Source: Sphingomonas pokkalii
Lineage (GTDB): Bacteria; Pseudomonadota; Alphaproteobacteria; Sphingomonadales; Sphingomonadaceae
DNA: 64,000 nt
Assembly (NCBI RefSeq): GCF_003096275.1
Contig: NZ_QENQ01000001.1
Coordinates: 398,034 to 462,033 of the forward strand
Direction of reading: 5' to 3'
Both the position numbers and the translations under genes were made by a program. A model generated the notes under the pieces. The model did not search any database. It saw only the letters and a program-made list of their open reading frames with translations, and was not told where the DNA came from. Of the stretch, positions 1 to 9,096 are shown piece by piece. The first letter of the stretch is position 1; each line of letters begins with the position of its first letter.

Positions 1-664
1 GCACCAGCAGCTTGTTGTCTTGCGTGACGGCAAGCGGGTTGATCTCGATCTGCGAGGCGTCGGTGCCGAGGAAGGCGTCGTACACCTTGCCGGCGAGGCT
101 CTGCGCCTGCTTGGCGAGATCGCCCTCCAGGCCCAGCGCATTGGCGACCGCGCGGCCATGGTGCGGCATGAAGCCGGTCGCGGGATCGACGTCGAAGGTG
201 TGGATCTTCTCGGGCGTGTCATGCGCGACGGTTTCGATGTCCATGCCGCCTTCGGTCGAGACGACGAACGCGACGCGGCCGGTGGCGCGATCGACCAGCA
301 GCGCGAGGTAGAATTCCTTGGCAATGTCGACGCCGTCGGTGACGTACAGGCGGTTGACCTGCTTGCCGGCGGCGCCGGTCTGGATCGTCACCAGCGTGTT
401 GCCGAGCATCTCGGTCGCGGCGTGACGAACCTCGTCCTCGGTCTTGGCGAGGCGGACACCGCCCTTGGCTTCGGCCGGCAGTTCCTTGAACTTGCCCTTG
501 CCGCGGCCGCCGGCATGGATCTGCGCCTTCACGACATAGAGCGGCCCGGGCAGCTTCTTCGAGGCTTCGACGGCCTCCTCGACGCTAAGAGCAGCAAAGC
601 CGGCCGGCACGGGCACGCCGAACTTCGCGAGCAGTTCCTTGGCCTGATATTCGTGGATGTTCAT
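1..664 (-). CDS. sucC: Succinyl-CoA synthetase beta subunit, N-terminal part (partial)
   Basis: Beta subunit of the TCA-cycle enzyme that converts succinyl-CoA to succinate with formation of ATP or GTP; it pairs with SucD. Read leftward from ATG at 664, it begins [12 protein letters not shown], the usual start of the family, and carries the ATP-grasp nucleotide-binding stretch [11 protein letters not shown] at residues 46-56. About 221 residues are present and the reading frame runs off the left edge with no stop, so the C-terminal half and any sucD lie outside the window. The identification rests on the highly conserved N-terminus. Confidence 0.95.
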   Translation of the reverse strand, partial: MNIHEYQAKELLAKFGVPVPAGFAALSVEEAVEASKKLPGPLYVVKAQIHAGGRGKGKFKELPAEAKGGVRLAKTEDEVRHAATEMLGNTLVTIQTGAAGKQVNRLYVTDGVDIAKEFYLALLVDRATGRVAFVVSTEGGMDIETVAHDTPEKIHTFDVDPATGFMPHHGRAVANALGLEGDLAKQAQSLAGKVYDAFLGTDASQIEINPLAVTQDNKLLV

Positions 665-847
665 GGGAGCAGTCCGCCTTTTCAAGGGAACGGGGAAATG
701 GATCGCGCCCGCCTAAGCACAGCGCGCGCGTAGAATCCACCCTTTTGCGCACTAATGCGATTGCGAATGAACATCAAGAAAGATGCACGCCTGCCCCTTT
801 GGGCAAAGTCAATGGCAAGCGCGTGCGGGATCGCCTAGAGAGGCGGC

Positions 848-1348
848 ATGTCGCCACTGTCTGGAATCGCGCTGTTCGTCGCCACCGTCCTCGGCATGGA
901 GCTGTTCGCATATGCAGCCCATCGCTGGATCATGCACGGTCCCGGCTGGTTCCTCCACGCCAGCCACCACCGCCCGCGCTCCGGCAACTGGGAATGGAAC
1001 GATCTGTACGCGGCGATTTTCGCGGTGCCGTCGTTCATCCTGCTCCTTGGCGGGGTCCATCTCGGCTGGTGGCCGGGCTATGCGTGGATCGGCGCTGGGA
1101 TCGCCGCTTATGGTGCGATCTATTTCGGCTTCCACGACCTGATCGTACACAAGCGAATCCGCCACCGCTACGTGCCGCGTTCCAGCTATATGAAGCGGAT
1201 CGTGCAGGCGCACCGGCTGCATCATGCGGTTCACAGCCGAAAGGGCACGGTGAGCTTCGGCTTTCTCTATGCCCCGCGGCCGGACGTGCTGAAGGCGCAG
1301 TTGCGCAAGAGCGGCGCGCTCACGCAATCCAGCACCATCCCGGATTGA
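848..1348 (+). CDS. crtZ: Beta-carotene 3-hydroxylase (CrtZ-type di-iron fatty-acid-hydroxylase superfamily)
   Basis: Membrane di-iron hydroxylase that adds 3-hydroxyl groups to the beta rings of beta-carotene to give zeaxanthin, in line with the yellow pigments of sphingomonads. The 166 residues have the expected histidine clusters: H25-x4-H30, H37-x2-HH, H96-x4-H101 with further histidines, and H122-x2-HH, set among hydrophobic segments. The length matches CrtZ. ATG at 848 follows AGAGAGGCGGC, a reasonable ribosome site. The gene stands alone between divergent sucC and msrB; no other carotenoid gene is adjacent. Confidence 0.9.
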   Translation: MSPLSGIALFVATVLGMELFAYAAHRWIMHGPGWFLHASHHRPRSGNWEWNDLYAAIFAVPSFILLLGGVHLGWWPGYAWIGAGIAAYGAIYFGFHDLIVHKRIRHRYVPRSSYMKRIVQAHRLHHAVHSRKGTVSFGFLYAPRPDVLKAQLRKSGALTQSSTIPD

Positions 1349-1382
1349 CGCCACGCCCCGGGAGACCCACATCCTATGGTCT

Positions 1383-1796
1383 ATGGAGCACCTGAACCTC
1401 TCCGAATCCGAATGGCGCAAACGCCTCTCCCCGCAGCAGTATCACGTCCTGCGCGAAGCCGGGACGGAGCGCGCCTTTTCCGGCCATTTCAACGATAACA
1501 AGGCGGACGGTATCTATCGCTGCGCCGGCTGCCAGCTCGACCTGTTCGACAGCGTCGACAAATATGACTCCGGCTCCGGCTGGCCCAGCTTCACCCAGCC
1601 CATCGCCCCCGACCATGTTTCCGAACATGCCGATGTGAGCCATGGGATGCGCCGCGTCGAAGTGCGCTGCGCACGCTGCGACGGCCATCTTGGCCACGTA
1701 TTCCCCGATGGGCCCCCGCCGACGGGCCTGCGCTATTGCATGAATTCGGTAAGCCTGGACTTCCGGCCGCGCGCCGCCGGCGGTTCGGCAGCCTGA
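1383..1796 (+). CDS. msrB: Peptide-methionine (R)-S-oxide reductase MsrB
   Basis: Repairs oxidised proteins by reducing methionine-R-sulfoxide. The 137-residue protein is one SelR domain with the structural zinc ligands C47-x2-C50 and C96-x2-C99, the conserved [11 protein letters not shown] stretch and the catalytic cysteine C119 in RYCMNS. The N-terminal recycling cysteine used by some MsrB proteins is not obvious. It has no signal peptide and should be cytosolic. It lies 34 bases after crtZ and 44 bases before the penicillin-binding protein gene. Confidence 0.95.
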   Translation: MEHLNLSESEWRKRLSPQQYHVLREAGTERAFSGHFNDNKADGIYRCAGCQLDLFDSVDKYDSGSGWPSFTQPIAPDHVSEHADVSHGMRRVEVRCARCDGHLGHVFPDGPPPTGLRYCMNSVSLDFRPRAAGGSAA

Positions 1797-1840
1797 TCCT
1801 TGTGAGATTGCCCCGCACCCTGTAATCGACCACGCCGTAC

Positions 1841-3979
1841 ATGGCCGTGAAATCGAAAATCGCAGCTGCGCCCTGGTGGCGCCGGGGCTCCTTCTGGAAG
1901 AAGTTCCTCCTCTGGTCGTTCTTGAGCGGCCTGGGGGTGGGGTTGATTGCGTTCACCGCCCTGGTGATCGCAGTCTATTCCGCACGCTCGACCCTGCCGA
2001 GCTTCGACCAGATGAAATCTTCGCCCAACGGCCAGATGATCCGTGTCCATGCGGTGGACGGCACGGTGCTGGTCTCGCTCGGGCCGAGCTATGGCGAGTG
2101 GATCAAGTACGACCAGATCCCGCAGGCGATGAAGGACGCGATCATCGCCACCGAGGATCGCCGATTCGAATCGCACTGGGGGGTCGACCCGGTCGGCGTG
2201 GCCCGCATCTTCTGGGTGGCAAAGCGGCTGCATGATGAAGGTCGGCGCCTGCAGGGCGGCTCCACCATCACCCAGCAGGTGGCCCGCACCATCTTCCTGT
2301 CGAACAAGTACAGCGTCGGCCGCAAGATCCGCGAGGCGATCCTGGCACTCGCGCTGGAGCGCAAATTCTCCAAGCAGGAGATTCTCGAGCTCTATCTGAA
2401 CAAGGTCTATTTCGGCGGCGGCGCCTATGGCATCGACGCGGCGAGCCGCAAATTCTTCGGCCACCCCGCGACCAATCTGTCGCTGGGCGAATCCGCGATC
2501 ATTGCCGGCCTGGTGAAGGCCCCCTCGCATTATTCGCCCACGGCCGATGCCGAAGCGGCGGTGGACCGTGCGACGGTGGTGCTCAAGCTGATGGCCGATG
2601 CCGGCAAGATCAGCGAGGCCCAGGCCAGGAGCACCGATCCGCACAGCGTGCAGCTGGCACCGGAGCCCAAGCAGAACAGCGTCCGCTATTTCACCGACTG
2701 GGCATTGCCGCAGCTGGAAACGCTGATCGACGAAACCGAAGCGCCGCTCGATGTGTGGACCACGCTCGACCTCAACATGCAGCGCAGCGCGGATCAGGCG
2801 ATCCGCGCCAATGCCCCGGACGGGGCGCAGGGCGCGCTCGTCTCGATCGATCGCGACGGCGCGGTACGGGCGATGGTGGGCGGCAAGGACTATGTGTCCT
2901 CGATCTACAACCGCGCGACTCAGGCGCAGCGCCAGCCGGGCTCGTCGTTCAAGCTGTTCGTCTATCTCGCCGCGCTCGAAGCCGGGCACAAGCCCGACGA
3001 CGTGGTCGTCGATGAACCGGTGACGATCGACGGCTGGACGCCGCGCAACGATTCGCGCCGCAACAGCGGCCCGATCACGATCCGCACCGCCTTCGCCTAT
3101 TCGGTCAACACCATCGCGGCGAAGCTGGGCCAGGAAGTCGGCTTCACCACGGTGGCGGACATGGCCAAGCGCTTCGGCATCACCACGCCGATCAACACCC
3201 AGCCGGCGATGGTGCTCGGCACCTCCAACGTCCGCCTGATCGACATGACCCGCGCCTTCGCCTCGGTGGGTAATAACGGCGTGGCGGTGACGCCCTATGG
3301 CATCACGCGCGTGACCGCCAACGGCCAGGTGATCTACCAGCATGAGGTGGATACCAGCCATGTCCTGGTCGCCAATTACGTCGCCGCGCAGATGATCGAC
3401 CTGATGCAGACCGCCGTTGCCACCGGCACCGGCCGGGCGGCGCAGATCGGCCGCCCGGTGGCGGGCAAGACCGGCACGACGACCTCGAACAAGGACGGCT
3501 GGTTCATCGGCTTTTCCAGCGGGCTCACCACCGGCGTGTGGATGGGTCGCGACGACGCCAAGGTGGTGCCGGGCCTGCAGGGCGGCCGCGCCCCCGCGCG
3601 CGCCTTCCACGACTTCATGGTGCAAGCGGTTGCCAACCGCCCGGTGGAACAGTTCGAAACCCAGCTTACCCCGCCCGACAACATGCTGGAGCCCGATGAA
3701 GACGCCTATGGCGCCCCGGACAACGGCATGATGCTGGACGAGAGCGGTAATCCGGTTGCGCCGCCGCCGAATGTGCCGGTCGAGCCACAGGATGGCGACG
3801 CGGCCGACGGCACCGTTGCCGCGCGTCCCGCGCCGCAGCCGTCGCAGGGCGAGAAGCTCGATCGCGACTGGATCAATCGGATGACCGGCCGCGCACCGGC
3901 GCAGCAGCAACCGCCGGCGCGGCCGCCACAGCGCCAGCCGGCACCGCAGGACCGCCAACGCCCCAACGACGAATTCTGA
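1841..3979 (+). CDS. mrcA: Penicillin-binding protein 1A, bifunctional class A
   Basis: Inner-membrane enzyme that polymerises lipid II into glycan strands and cross-links the peptides. One transmembrane anchor lies at about residues 22-46. The GT51 glycosyltransferase domain follows, with catalytic glutamate E105 in TEDRRFESHWGVD and QGGSTITQQ at 138-146. The transpeptidase domain has the serine motif SSFK (S368-K371), an SVN triad and KTGTT. The tail from about residue 615 is rich in proline, glutamine and acidic residues and probably disordered. At 712 residues it is normal in size. It converges with the gene at 3988 with only eight bases between the stops. Confidence 0.95.
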   Translation: MAVKSKIAAAPWWRRGSFWKKFLLWSFLSGLGVGLIAFTALVIAVYSARSTLPSFDQMKSSPNGQMIRVHAVDGTVLVSLGPSYGEWIKYDQIPQAMKDAIIATEDRRFESHWGVDPVGVARIFWVAKRLHDEGRRLQGGSTITQQVARTIFLSNKYSVGRKIREAILALALERKFSKQEILELYLNKVYFGGGAYGIDAASRKFFGHPATNLSLGESAIIAGLVKAPSHYSPTADAEAAVDRATVVLKLMADAGKISEAQARSTDPHSVQLAPEPKQNSVRYFTDWALPQLETLIDETEAPLDVWTTLDLNMQRSADQAIRANAPDGAQGALVSIDRDGAVRAMVGGKDYVSSIYNRATQAQRQPGSSFKLFVYLAALEAGHKPDDVVVDEPVTIDGWTPRNDSRRNSGPITIRTAFAYSVNTIAAKLGQEVGFTTVADMAKRFGITTPINTQPAMVLGTSNVRLIDMTRAFASVGNNGVAVTPYGITRVTANGQVIYQHEVDTSHVLVANYVAAQMIDLMQTAVATGTGRAAQIGRPVAGKTGTTTSNKDGWFIGFSSGLTTGVWMGRDDAKVVPGLQGGRAPARAFHDFMVQAVANRPVEQFETQLTPPDNMLEPDEDAYGAPDNGMMLDESGNPVAPPPNVPVEPQDGDAADGTVAARPAPQPSQGEKLDRDWINRMTGRAPAQQQPPARPPQRQPAPQDRQRPNDEF

Positions 3980-3987
3980 AGCCCGCG

Positions 3988-4659
3988 CTAGGCGCGTCCC
4001 ACCCAATGCAATGCGGCCCCGTGCCGGCGCAGCCAGTGGCGATGGGGTGTCGGGTCGGCGCCGTACAGCTGTTCGACCAGTGCGTGGAAATCGGGGCCGT
4101 GGTGCATATGGATTCGATGGGCGACTTCATGGGCCACGGTCGCACGCCGTACCGCGCTCGGCGCGAGGACCAATCGCCAGCTGTAGCGGATCACCCCGGT
4201 CGAGGCGCAACTGCCCCAGCGGCTCCGCGCATCGCCGATCGCGACCTTGGTGACGCGCACGCCTGCCAGCGCGGCGTACTGCGCCGTCTCCTCGCTCAGA
4301 ATTCGCAGCGCCTCGGCGCGGAGCCAGCGCTCGATACGGCGAGACAGCCCCTCTTCGGTGCCGCCGCACAACAGCTGATCGCCCACACGCCGCACGCCGC
4401 GCACGCCAGGTGCCGGCCAGACGATCGTCAATTCGCCATCCTCGAACGGAATCCGCGCATCCGGGACGAACGGTCGCGAACCCGGCAAGCGCTTCCGCTG
4501 CGCTGCGATCCAGCCCTGTTGCTCGCCGGCCCATTGCATCGCCTTGGCAAGCGAGGCGCGCGGCGGAATCGTCAATCGTACCTTCCCGTCGCGGGGATCG
4601 ATCGCAAGCCGCATCCGCCGGGCGCGGGGATGGCGGATCACTTCGAGCCCCTCGATCAA
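3988..4659 (-). CDS. YgjP-type metal-dependent hydrolase (DUF45/M48-like)
   Basis: Putative zinc metallopeptidase of the YgjP/DUF45 family, whose substrate is unknown. Visible marks are the zinc motif in AHEVAHRIHMHHGPDF near residue 175 and the family signature RSRWGSCASTG before it. The start is TTG at 4659, whose TTGA overlaps the TGA stop of the upstream YcgN gene by four bases, so translation is probably coupled. It is the last gene of the leftward SCO1-YcgN-YgjP operon. No signal peptide is present. Confidence 0.85.
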   Translation of the reverse strand: MIEGLEVIRHPRARRMRLAIDPRDGKVRLTIPPRASLAKAMQWAGEQQGWIAAQRKRLPGSRPFVPDARIPFEDGELTIVWPAPGVRGVRRVGDQLLCGGTEEGLSRRIERWLRAEALRILSEETAQYAALAGVRVTKVAIGDARSRWGSCASTGVIRYSWRLVLAPSAVRRATVAHEVAHRIHMHHGPDFHALVEQLYGADPTPHRHWLRRHGAALHWVGRA

Positions 4660-5090
4660 AGGCGACGATCCGTCATGTGATGCTCGAGGTCACCGGCATC
4701 ATCCTCGGAGATCGTCCAGCCGCGGGTGGATTCGCCCGCCCGATGCACGGCCTCGCGGTCACCGGATACGAGATAGTGCCAGTCGGGCAGCTTCTCGCCA
4801 TTGGCCCGCAGGCGATAGGCACAGGTGGAGGGCAGCCATTCGATATCGGCAACGTTGCGCGTCGTCAGCCGCACGCATTCGGGCACATAGGCACGGCGGT
4901 GCTTGTAATCCTTGCACAACCCCATCTTGCGATCGAGCAGCTTGCAGGCGACGTTGGTGGCGAACAGCTCGCCCGTCTCCTCATCCTCCAGCTTGTGGAG
5001 GCAGCATTTGCCGCAGCCGTCGCACAGCGCCTCCCATTGCGCGCGGTCCAGCGCCTCCAGCGGCAGGTCTTCCCAGAATTTGATGGTCAC
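4656..5090 (-). CDS. YcgN/UPF0260 cysteine-cluster protein
   Basis: Small cytosolic protein of the YcgN family with the cysteine cluster DGCGKCCLHKLED near the N-terminus (CxxCxCC-like) and further cysteines in LLDRKMGLCKDY, a layout proposed to hold zinc or iron; the function is not established. The frame stays open to a TTG at 5099, but GTG at 5090 is preferred because its GTGA overlaps the TGA of the upstream SCO1 gene by four bases, giving MTIKFWEDLPL, which fits the family N-terminus. It sits in the middle of a three-gene coupled operon. Confidence 0.88.
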   Translation of the reverse strand: MTIKFWEDLPLEALDRAQWEALCDGCGKCCLHKLEDEETGELFATNVACKLLDRKMGLCKDYKHRRAYVPECVRLTTRNVADIEWLPSTCAYRLRANGEKLPDWHYLVSGDREAVHRAGESTRGWTISEDDAGDLEHHMTDRRL

Positions 5091-5677
5091 CGCACCCAAT
5101 GCTCAAGTTCGGCGACGATCGCCGGCGAATCCTTTTCCAGCGGCAGGCTGGTGATCGGCTTGCCGTCCGGCCCCATCAGATAGGCGACCTCGGTATGGCC
5201 CATCAGATAGCCCGACGGCGTCGGCTGCTTCATATAGGCGATGGCGTATGCCTTCGCCACCTGCGCGATCTGCTGCGGTGTGCCGGTCAGCCCGATCAGA
5301 CGGGGATGGAAATTGCCGACATACTGCTTGAGCTGCGCGGGCGTATCGCGTTCCGGATCGACCGAGATGAACAAGGGCACGATCTTGCCGGCAATGCCCG
5401 GTGCCTGCTTGTCCAGCGTGCGCAGCGCGGCGCCGATCCTGGCGAGATCGGTAGGGCAGACATCGGGACAATAGGTGTACCCGAAATAGACGATCCGGTA
5501 TTTGCCGGCGAAATCGCTATCGCGCACCTGCTTGCCGTTCTGATCGGTAAGGGTGAACGGCCCGCCAATCCGCGCACCGGCCAGCGGCGCTTCGCCCGGT
5601 GCGCCGGCACCGCAGCCCGCAAGCGTCAAGGCGACCGCCGCGGCGAGAGGTTGCAGCTTCCGAAGCACGCTGTTCAT
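5087..5677 (-). CDS. SCO1/SenC family copper-binding lipoprotein
   Basis: Thioredoxin-fold copper chaperone of the SCO1/SenC type, which helps assemble the CuA site of cytochrome c oxidase or acts as a redox partner in the periplasm. ATG at 5677 gives MNSVLRKLQPLAAAVALTLA followed by the lipobox cysteine (LAGC), so it should be a lipoprotein; an upstream ATG at 5692 would add five residues before the signal peptide. The copper ligands are visible: CPDVCP and the later histidine in YLMGHTEVAYL. First gene of the SCO1-YcgN-YgjP operon, divergent from the ankyrin gene. Confidence 0.92.
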   Translation of the reverse strand: MNSVLRKLQPLAAAVALTLAGCGAGAPGEAPLAGARIGGPFTLTDQNGKQVRDSDFAGKYRIVYFGYTYCPDVCPTDLARIGAALRTLDKQAPGIAGKIVPLFISVDPERDTPAQLKQYVGNFHPRLIGLTGTPQQIAQVAKAYAIAYMKQPTPSGYLMGHTEVAYLMGPDGKPITSLPLEKDSPAIVAELEHWVR

Positions 5678-5750
5678 GGAGTCCACCGCCATCTTCTGTT
5701 ACGAACCCTTCCGGCACGTGCTGCCAGTAACCAAGGGTATTGATCACGCA

Positions 5751-6371
5751 ATGAACGTTCGCTTCGCTACCGCCGTCGCAGCAGCGCTTTTGCTCCTGCC
5801 GCTTCCCGCCCTGGCCCAAGGCGCAGGCGGCCAGCCGCGCGAAAGCATCCAGTTCCTCGACGCGATCCGTAAGCAGGATGGCGCCAAGGTCAACGAGTTC
5901 CTGCGCGACAAGGCGATATCGATGGTCAACGTCAAGGATCCCTACGGGACCGGCGAGGCTGCCTTGCACATCGTCGTCAAGCGGAGCGACCCGACCTATC
6001 TGACGGTGCTGATCAACCAGCCCGGCGTGAACGTGAATATCCAGGATCGCGAAGGCAATACCGCGCTGATCTTCGCCGCCGAACGGGGATGGATCCCTGG
6101 CGTGGAGGCACTCATCGCCAAGAAGGCGAACGTGAACCTTGCCAACAATGCTGGCGTTACGCCGCTGATCCGGGCGGTTCTGGCGCACAATGCCGATGTG
6201 GTGCGCAAACTGCTCGACGCGGGTGCCGATCCCGATCGCAGCGATTTCGGAGGCGGGCTTTCCGCGCGCGAATATGCGCAGCGCGAAACCCGCTACCCGA
6301 GCATCGCCAAGATGCTGAGCGATGCTCCCAAGGTTGGCCGCGCCCCCACCGCGGCGGGCCCGAAGCTCTAA
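5751..6371 (+). CDS. Secreted ankyrin-repeat protein
   Basis: Small exported protein of 206 residues. It has a clean signal peptide ending LPALAQ at about residue 23 and four to five ankyrin repeats; motifs such as EAALHIVVKR, NTALIFAAERG and VTPLIRAVLAHNADVVRKLL are typical. It presumably binds a partner protein in the periplasm; the partner is unknown. The frame is open to 5553, but ATG at 5751 places the signal peptide correctly. It is transcribed away from the SCO1 gene, with a 73-base shared upstream region. Confidence 0.85.
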   Translation: MNVRFATAVAAALLLLPLPALAQGAGGQPRESIQFLDAIRKQDGAKVNEFLRDKAISMVNVKDPYGTGEAALHIVVKRSDPTYLTVLINQPGVNVNIQDREGNTALIFAAERGWIPGVEALIAKKANVNLANNAGVTPLIRAVLAHNADVVRKLLDAGADPDRSDFGGGLSAREYAQRETRYPSIAKMLSDAPKVGRAPTAAGPKL

Positions 6372-6380
6372 CGCCGCGAT

Positions 6381-6887
6381 TCAGAACCCGTCGGCAACGT
6401 CGGGATCGAGCATTCCCAGCAGCCTTCGCCCCGCACGCCGGGCGAAGGCGAGCGTGGCCTTTCGGCGCAACGCCGCCGCCAGCGGCACGGTCGCAGCTTC
6501 CCGCGCCACCGCTGCATCATAGCGATCGGCGACGATCAGGCCCGTACGTTCGGGCAGGAAGTGCGGCTGTTCCAGTGGCCGATGATCAAAGCCGTGCGGC
6601 ACCGCCCAGAAAAAGCGATCGCAATGCGCAAGATACTCCTGCCATTTGCTGTCGCCCAGCAGATCGGCGCGCGAAACCTTGATTTCCACGATCACCACGG
6701 CACCGCGCGCATCCAGCGCCATCAGGTCGACCCGCCGACCGCCTTCCAGCGGTACTTCGGCGATGGCCACGCAATCATGGCGCAACAACATGCGGGACAC
6801 GCCGCGAACCACATCCGCGGCAACCAGCGCCTCGGCATCGGGCGAAGGTCCGGCGGCGGGAGCAACGGAAGGCGAGGCGGCGTCCAT
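6381..6887 (-). CDS. mmcB: MmcB family DNA repair protein
   Basis: Member of the MmcB family (formerly DUF2110-like PD-(D/E)XK proteins), named for a mitomycin-C-inducible Caulobacter repair gene. The nuclease-like core is visible: RRVDLMAL followed by VVIVEIKVSRADLLGD, a D...E-x-K pattern, then KWQEYLAHCDRFFWAVP. The family role in DNA damage tolerance is known only from genetics. The 168-residue length is normal. It converges with the ankyrin gene, nine bases away. Confidence 0.87.
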   Translation of the reverse strand: MDAASPSVAPAAGPSPDAEALVAADVVRGVSRMLLRHDCVAIAEVPLEGGRRVDLMALDARGAVVIVEIKVSRADLLGDSKWQEYLAHCDRFFWAVPHGFDHRPLEQPHFLPERTGLIVADRYDAAVAREAATVPLAAALRRKATLAFARRAGRRLLGMLDPDVADGF

Positions 6888-6918
6888 GCCGAGCGTCTAG
6901 AACATTTACAGAACGCAG

Positions 6919-6948
6919 AAAAGCCGCCGAATCGCGTCGGCGGCTTTT
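6919..6948 (-). terminator. Intrinsic terminator after the cell wall hydrolase gene
   Basis: A perfect 12-base-pair inverted repeat (AAAAGCCGCCGA / TCGGCGGCTTTT) with a six-base loop; the A/T ends give U runs in both directions. It lies 22 bases past the stop of the leftward SleB-type gene, so it ends that transcript and keeps it out of mmcB. Confidence 0.85.
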
Positions 6949-6970
6949 CTGGAGCGATCGGCTGCACCGA

Positions 6971-7624
6971 TCAGCGGTAGAAGATGTGATTTCCCACGGT
7001 GGCAACGGTCGCCCGGCCCAGGTTCGGATTCACATAGCGCGCATGGAAATAAAGGGCGTCGCCGGCGGGGCTTTCCCACAGATTCTTGCGGGCGACCTGC
7101 GCGACCGCCATCGCCCGGCGCCACTGGGCGTTTTCCGGCGCCTTGGGCAGCTTGCCGCCGCGAACGAACGAAAACTGGCCGCGCTGGGTGATCACCGAGC
7201 AGACCGAGCCCGGAAAACGGCCGGAGGTGCTACGATTCAGGATGACATCGGCAACCGCGAGCTGACCCGAAAGCGGCTCGCTGCGTGCTTCGAAATAGAC
7301 CCCGGTGGCAAGGCAATGCAGCTCACGATCGTCTTCGAGCGCGGCGACGTCTTCCTGCGCGGCAACCGCATCGGAAAGGCTTGCATATTCGGGCGTTGGA
7401 TCGGTCTTTTCGGCACCATCCTGCTGCTCGACCGCGGACTGTGTCGCGGGAACCGGCGCCGAGGGAAGGGCGTTCTGTTCCTGACCCGGGATCGGCTGCA
7501 CCATGGCATTGCCATGCGAGTCCTGCTGCGGGAGCGGGGTCAGGTTGAGCGTGGCGGCGTTTGCCAGGGCGCCAGCGCAAAAAGTCACAGCTGCAAAAGT
7601 AGCAGCTCGTGGCAGGAGCTTCAT
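6971..7624 (-). CDS. SleB/CwlJ-type cell wall hydrolase
   Basis: Exported peptidoglycan hydrolase of the Hydrolase_2 family, which in proteobacteria acts on the cell wall outside any sporulation setting. The 217-residue protein has a signal peptide (to about residue 23, ending LANA), a low-complexity Q/P/E-rich linker to residue 95, and the catalytic domain with LATGVYFEARSEPLSGQLAV (active-site glutamate in YFEA) and the conserved C-terminal GDALYFHA and VGNHIFY. Single gene with its own terminator at 6919-6948. Confidence 0.88.
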   Translation of the reverse strand: MKLLPRAATFAAVTFCAGALANAATLNLTPLPQQDSHGNAMVQPIPGQEQNALPSAPVPATQSAVEQQDGAEKTDPTPEYASLSDAVAAQEDVAALEDDRELHCLATGVYFEARSEPLSGQLAVADVILNRSTSGRFPGSVCSVITQRGQFSFVRGGKLPKAPENAQWRRAMAVAQVARKNLWESPAGDALYFHARYVNPNLGRATVATVGNHIFYR

Positions 7625-7785
7625 TTCATATCAGTAATGTGCGGTTGGCGCGCGGCCGGCCTGCTGCTCCGGAGGAGTGAGACCGCCGGGCTTACCCCCC
7701 GACTGCGTAACCGATCGACTTCACACCCCGACCGGCACAACGCGAATTAACGTGATCGTCCCTTTCGCGGGCGCTGGGCCGACTG

Positions 7786-8127
7786 TCAACAAAGGTTCAT
7801 CGTTTCAGCGGCGAACCGTTCGGCGTCTGCGATATCCAGTTCCACGACCCACAGGTCGGAATCGCGCGCGCGCCGCCTTTGCCAATAGCTGGTGGCCGAT
7901 TCCTCGTCCGCCAGACCGGCAGGGCCGGACGGCACCAGCGCGGGCACGCCTTGCGGCCCGATGCCGCGTTCGACGAAGCGGGGATTCGCCCCCCGCTCCA
8001 GCAACAGGAGCAGGATCGCCCCGGAAGTGGCGTCGCCCTTTGCCAGCACCATCGCCGATCCCCCGGCGGCATCCGCCCGCCGCACCATGGCGCTCACCAG
8101 CATCGCGCTGGTCAGCCGGGGCGTCAT
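7786..8127 (-). CDS. DUF1491 family protein
   Basis: Small cytosolic protein (113 residues) matching the alphaproteobacterial DUF1491 family, of unknown function; the pattern MTPRLTSAMLVSAMVRRADA, then GAILLLLLERG, then YWQRRRARDSDLWVVELD is characteristic. ATG at 8127 overlaps the TGA of the upstream thioesterase by four bases. An in-frame start further upstream at 8265 would run back into that gene and is rejected. Last gene of the leftward ptsN-thioesterase-DUF1491 operon. Confidence 0.8.
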   Translation of the reverse strand: MTPRLTSAMLVSAMVRRADAAGGSAMVLAKGDATSGAILLLLLERGANPRFVERGIGPQGVPALVPSGPAGLADEESATSYWQRRRARDSDLWVVELDIADAERFAAETMNLC

Positions 8128-8600
8128 GGCGTGCGATAGCCTGGCAGCGTGGCCAGCGGGATGCGCGAGCGCATGAAGGTGCCGGTACCGCGTGCAGCCT
8201 CCTCGCCATGCGCATCGATCAACCGCGCCTCGGCGACGAATACCCGCCGCTGGCCGCTCACCCAACGCCCCTCGGCGATCACCGGCCCTTGCGCCAACGG
8301 CTTGGTCAGCAGCAGGTTGAACGCCGTGGTCAACAGAAAGCGATCGGTGACCAGGCTGTTCGCTGCATAGAAGGCGGCATCATCGAGCATCTTGAAATAG
8401 CTGGTGCCGTGCGCCGCGCCCGCAGCGTGAAAAAATCGCGAATCGACGTCGAACCGAATCCGGGCGATCCCGGCTTCCGGTATCTCGAGCACCGAAGGAA
8501 AGAGCTGGTTGATCGGCGCCGCCGCGTAGAGCGCCTCCAAGGCGCGATAATGGGCTTCCGCACCCGTTGGAGCCGAAGCCCCGCCTTCAGGCTGCGTCAC
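8124..8600 (-). CDS. PaaI-type hotdog-fold thioesterase
   Basis: Hotdog-fold acyl-CoA thioesterase of the PaaI/YigI group; substrate unknown. HGTSYFKMLDDAAFYAANSL is the conserved catalytic helix region, followed by FNLLLTKPLAQGPVIAEGRWV. The start is uncertain: GTG at 8600 (158 residues) overlaps the ptsN stop by 14 bases and removes an arginine-rich leader that looks like ptsN shadow sequence, so it is preferred. Coupled at its 3' end to the DUF1491 gene by an ATGA overlap. Confidence 0.8.
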   Translation of the reverse strand: MTQPEGGASAPTGAEAHYRALEALYAAAPINQLFPSVLEIPEAGIARIRFDVDSRFFHAAGAAHGTSYFKMLDDAAFYAANSLVTDRFLLTTAFNLLLTKPLAQGPVIAEGRWVSGQRRVFVAEARLIDAHGEEAARGTGTFMRSRIPLATLPGYRTP

Positions 8601-9057
8601 GCGCCTCGACCCCGGTGAGTAACGCATACAGCGCATCCGGCGACCCAGCCCCTCGCAGCTTCTCCGCAAAAGGCCGTTCGCGCAACCGACGCGACACCGA
8701 AGCCAGCGCCTTCAGATGCTCGGCGCCGGCATTGGTGGGCGAAAGCAGCATGAACACCAGGTCCACCGGCAGATCGTCGACCGCGCCGAAATCGACCGGT
8801 TGGGCAAGCCGCGCGAACACGCCGCAAACGCGCGGCAGATCATCCAGCCGTGCGTGGGGAATGGCGATACCGGCGCCGAAGCCGGTGGAACCCAGCCGCT
8901 CACGCTCGGCCAGCCGTTCGGCCACCAGCCGCGCGTCGACGCCATGCGCCGACGCCGCGGTGGACCCAAGCTGTTGAAACAGCGCCTTCTTGTTGCCAGC
9001 GGTCACGCCGGCGAGCACCGCCTCCGGCACGAGCAAATCGCTCAGATCAGTCATCAT
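8587..9057 (-). CDS. ptsN: PTS IIA-like nitrogen regulatory protein PtsN
   Basis: EIIA-Ntr, the terminal phosphoacceptor of the regulatory nitrogen PTS. The phosphorylated histidine is in AIPHARLDDLP, and the C-terminal SPTNAGAEHLKALASVSR is a family hallmark. ATG at 9057 (or 9054; MMTDLSDLL) fits the family length of about 155 residues; the longer frame from 9087 has an unrelated leader. It follows hpf by 39 bases, the common hpf-ptsN pairing of alphaproteobacteria. Confidence 0.93.
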   Translation of the reverse strand: MMTDLSDLLVPEAVLAGVTAGNKKALFQQLGSTAASAHGVDARLVAERLAERERLGSTGFGAGIAIPHARLDDLPRVCGVFARLAQPVDFGAVDDLPVDLVFMLLSPTNAGAEHLKALASVSRRLRERPFAEKLRGAGSPDALYALLTGVEARDAA

Positions 9058-9096
9058 CGTTCCAAAGAAGCGGCTGCCCGCAGGCAAGCTGGCGCC

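Noticed and set aside
1733..4006. 757-residue minus-strand frame opposite the penicillin-binding protein gene
   Set aside because: Shadow of the PBP1A gene; rich in R, H and G with no family resemblance.
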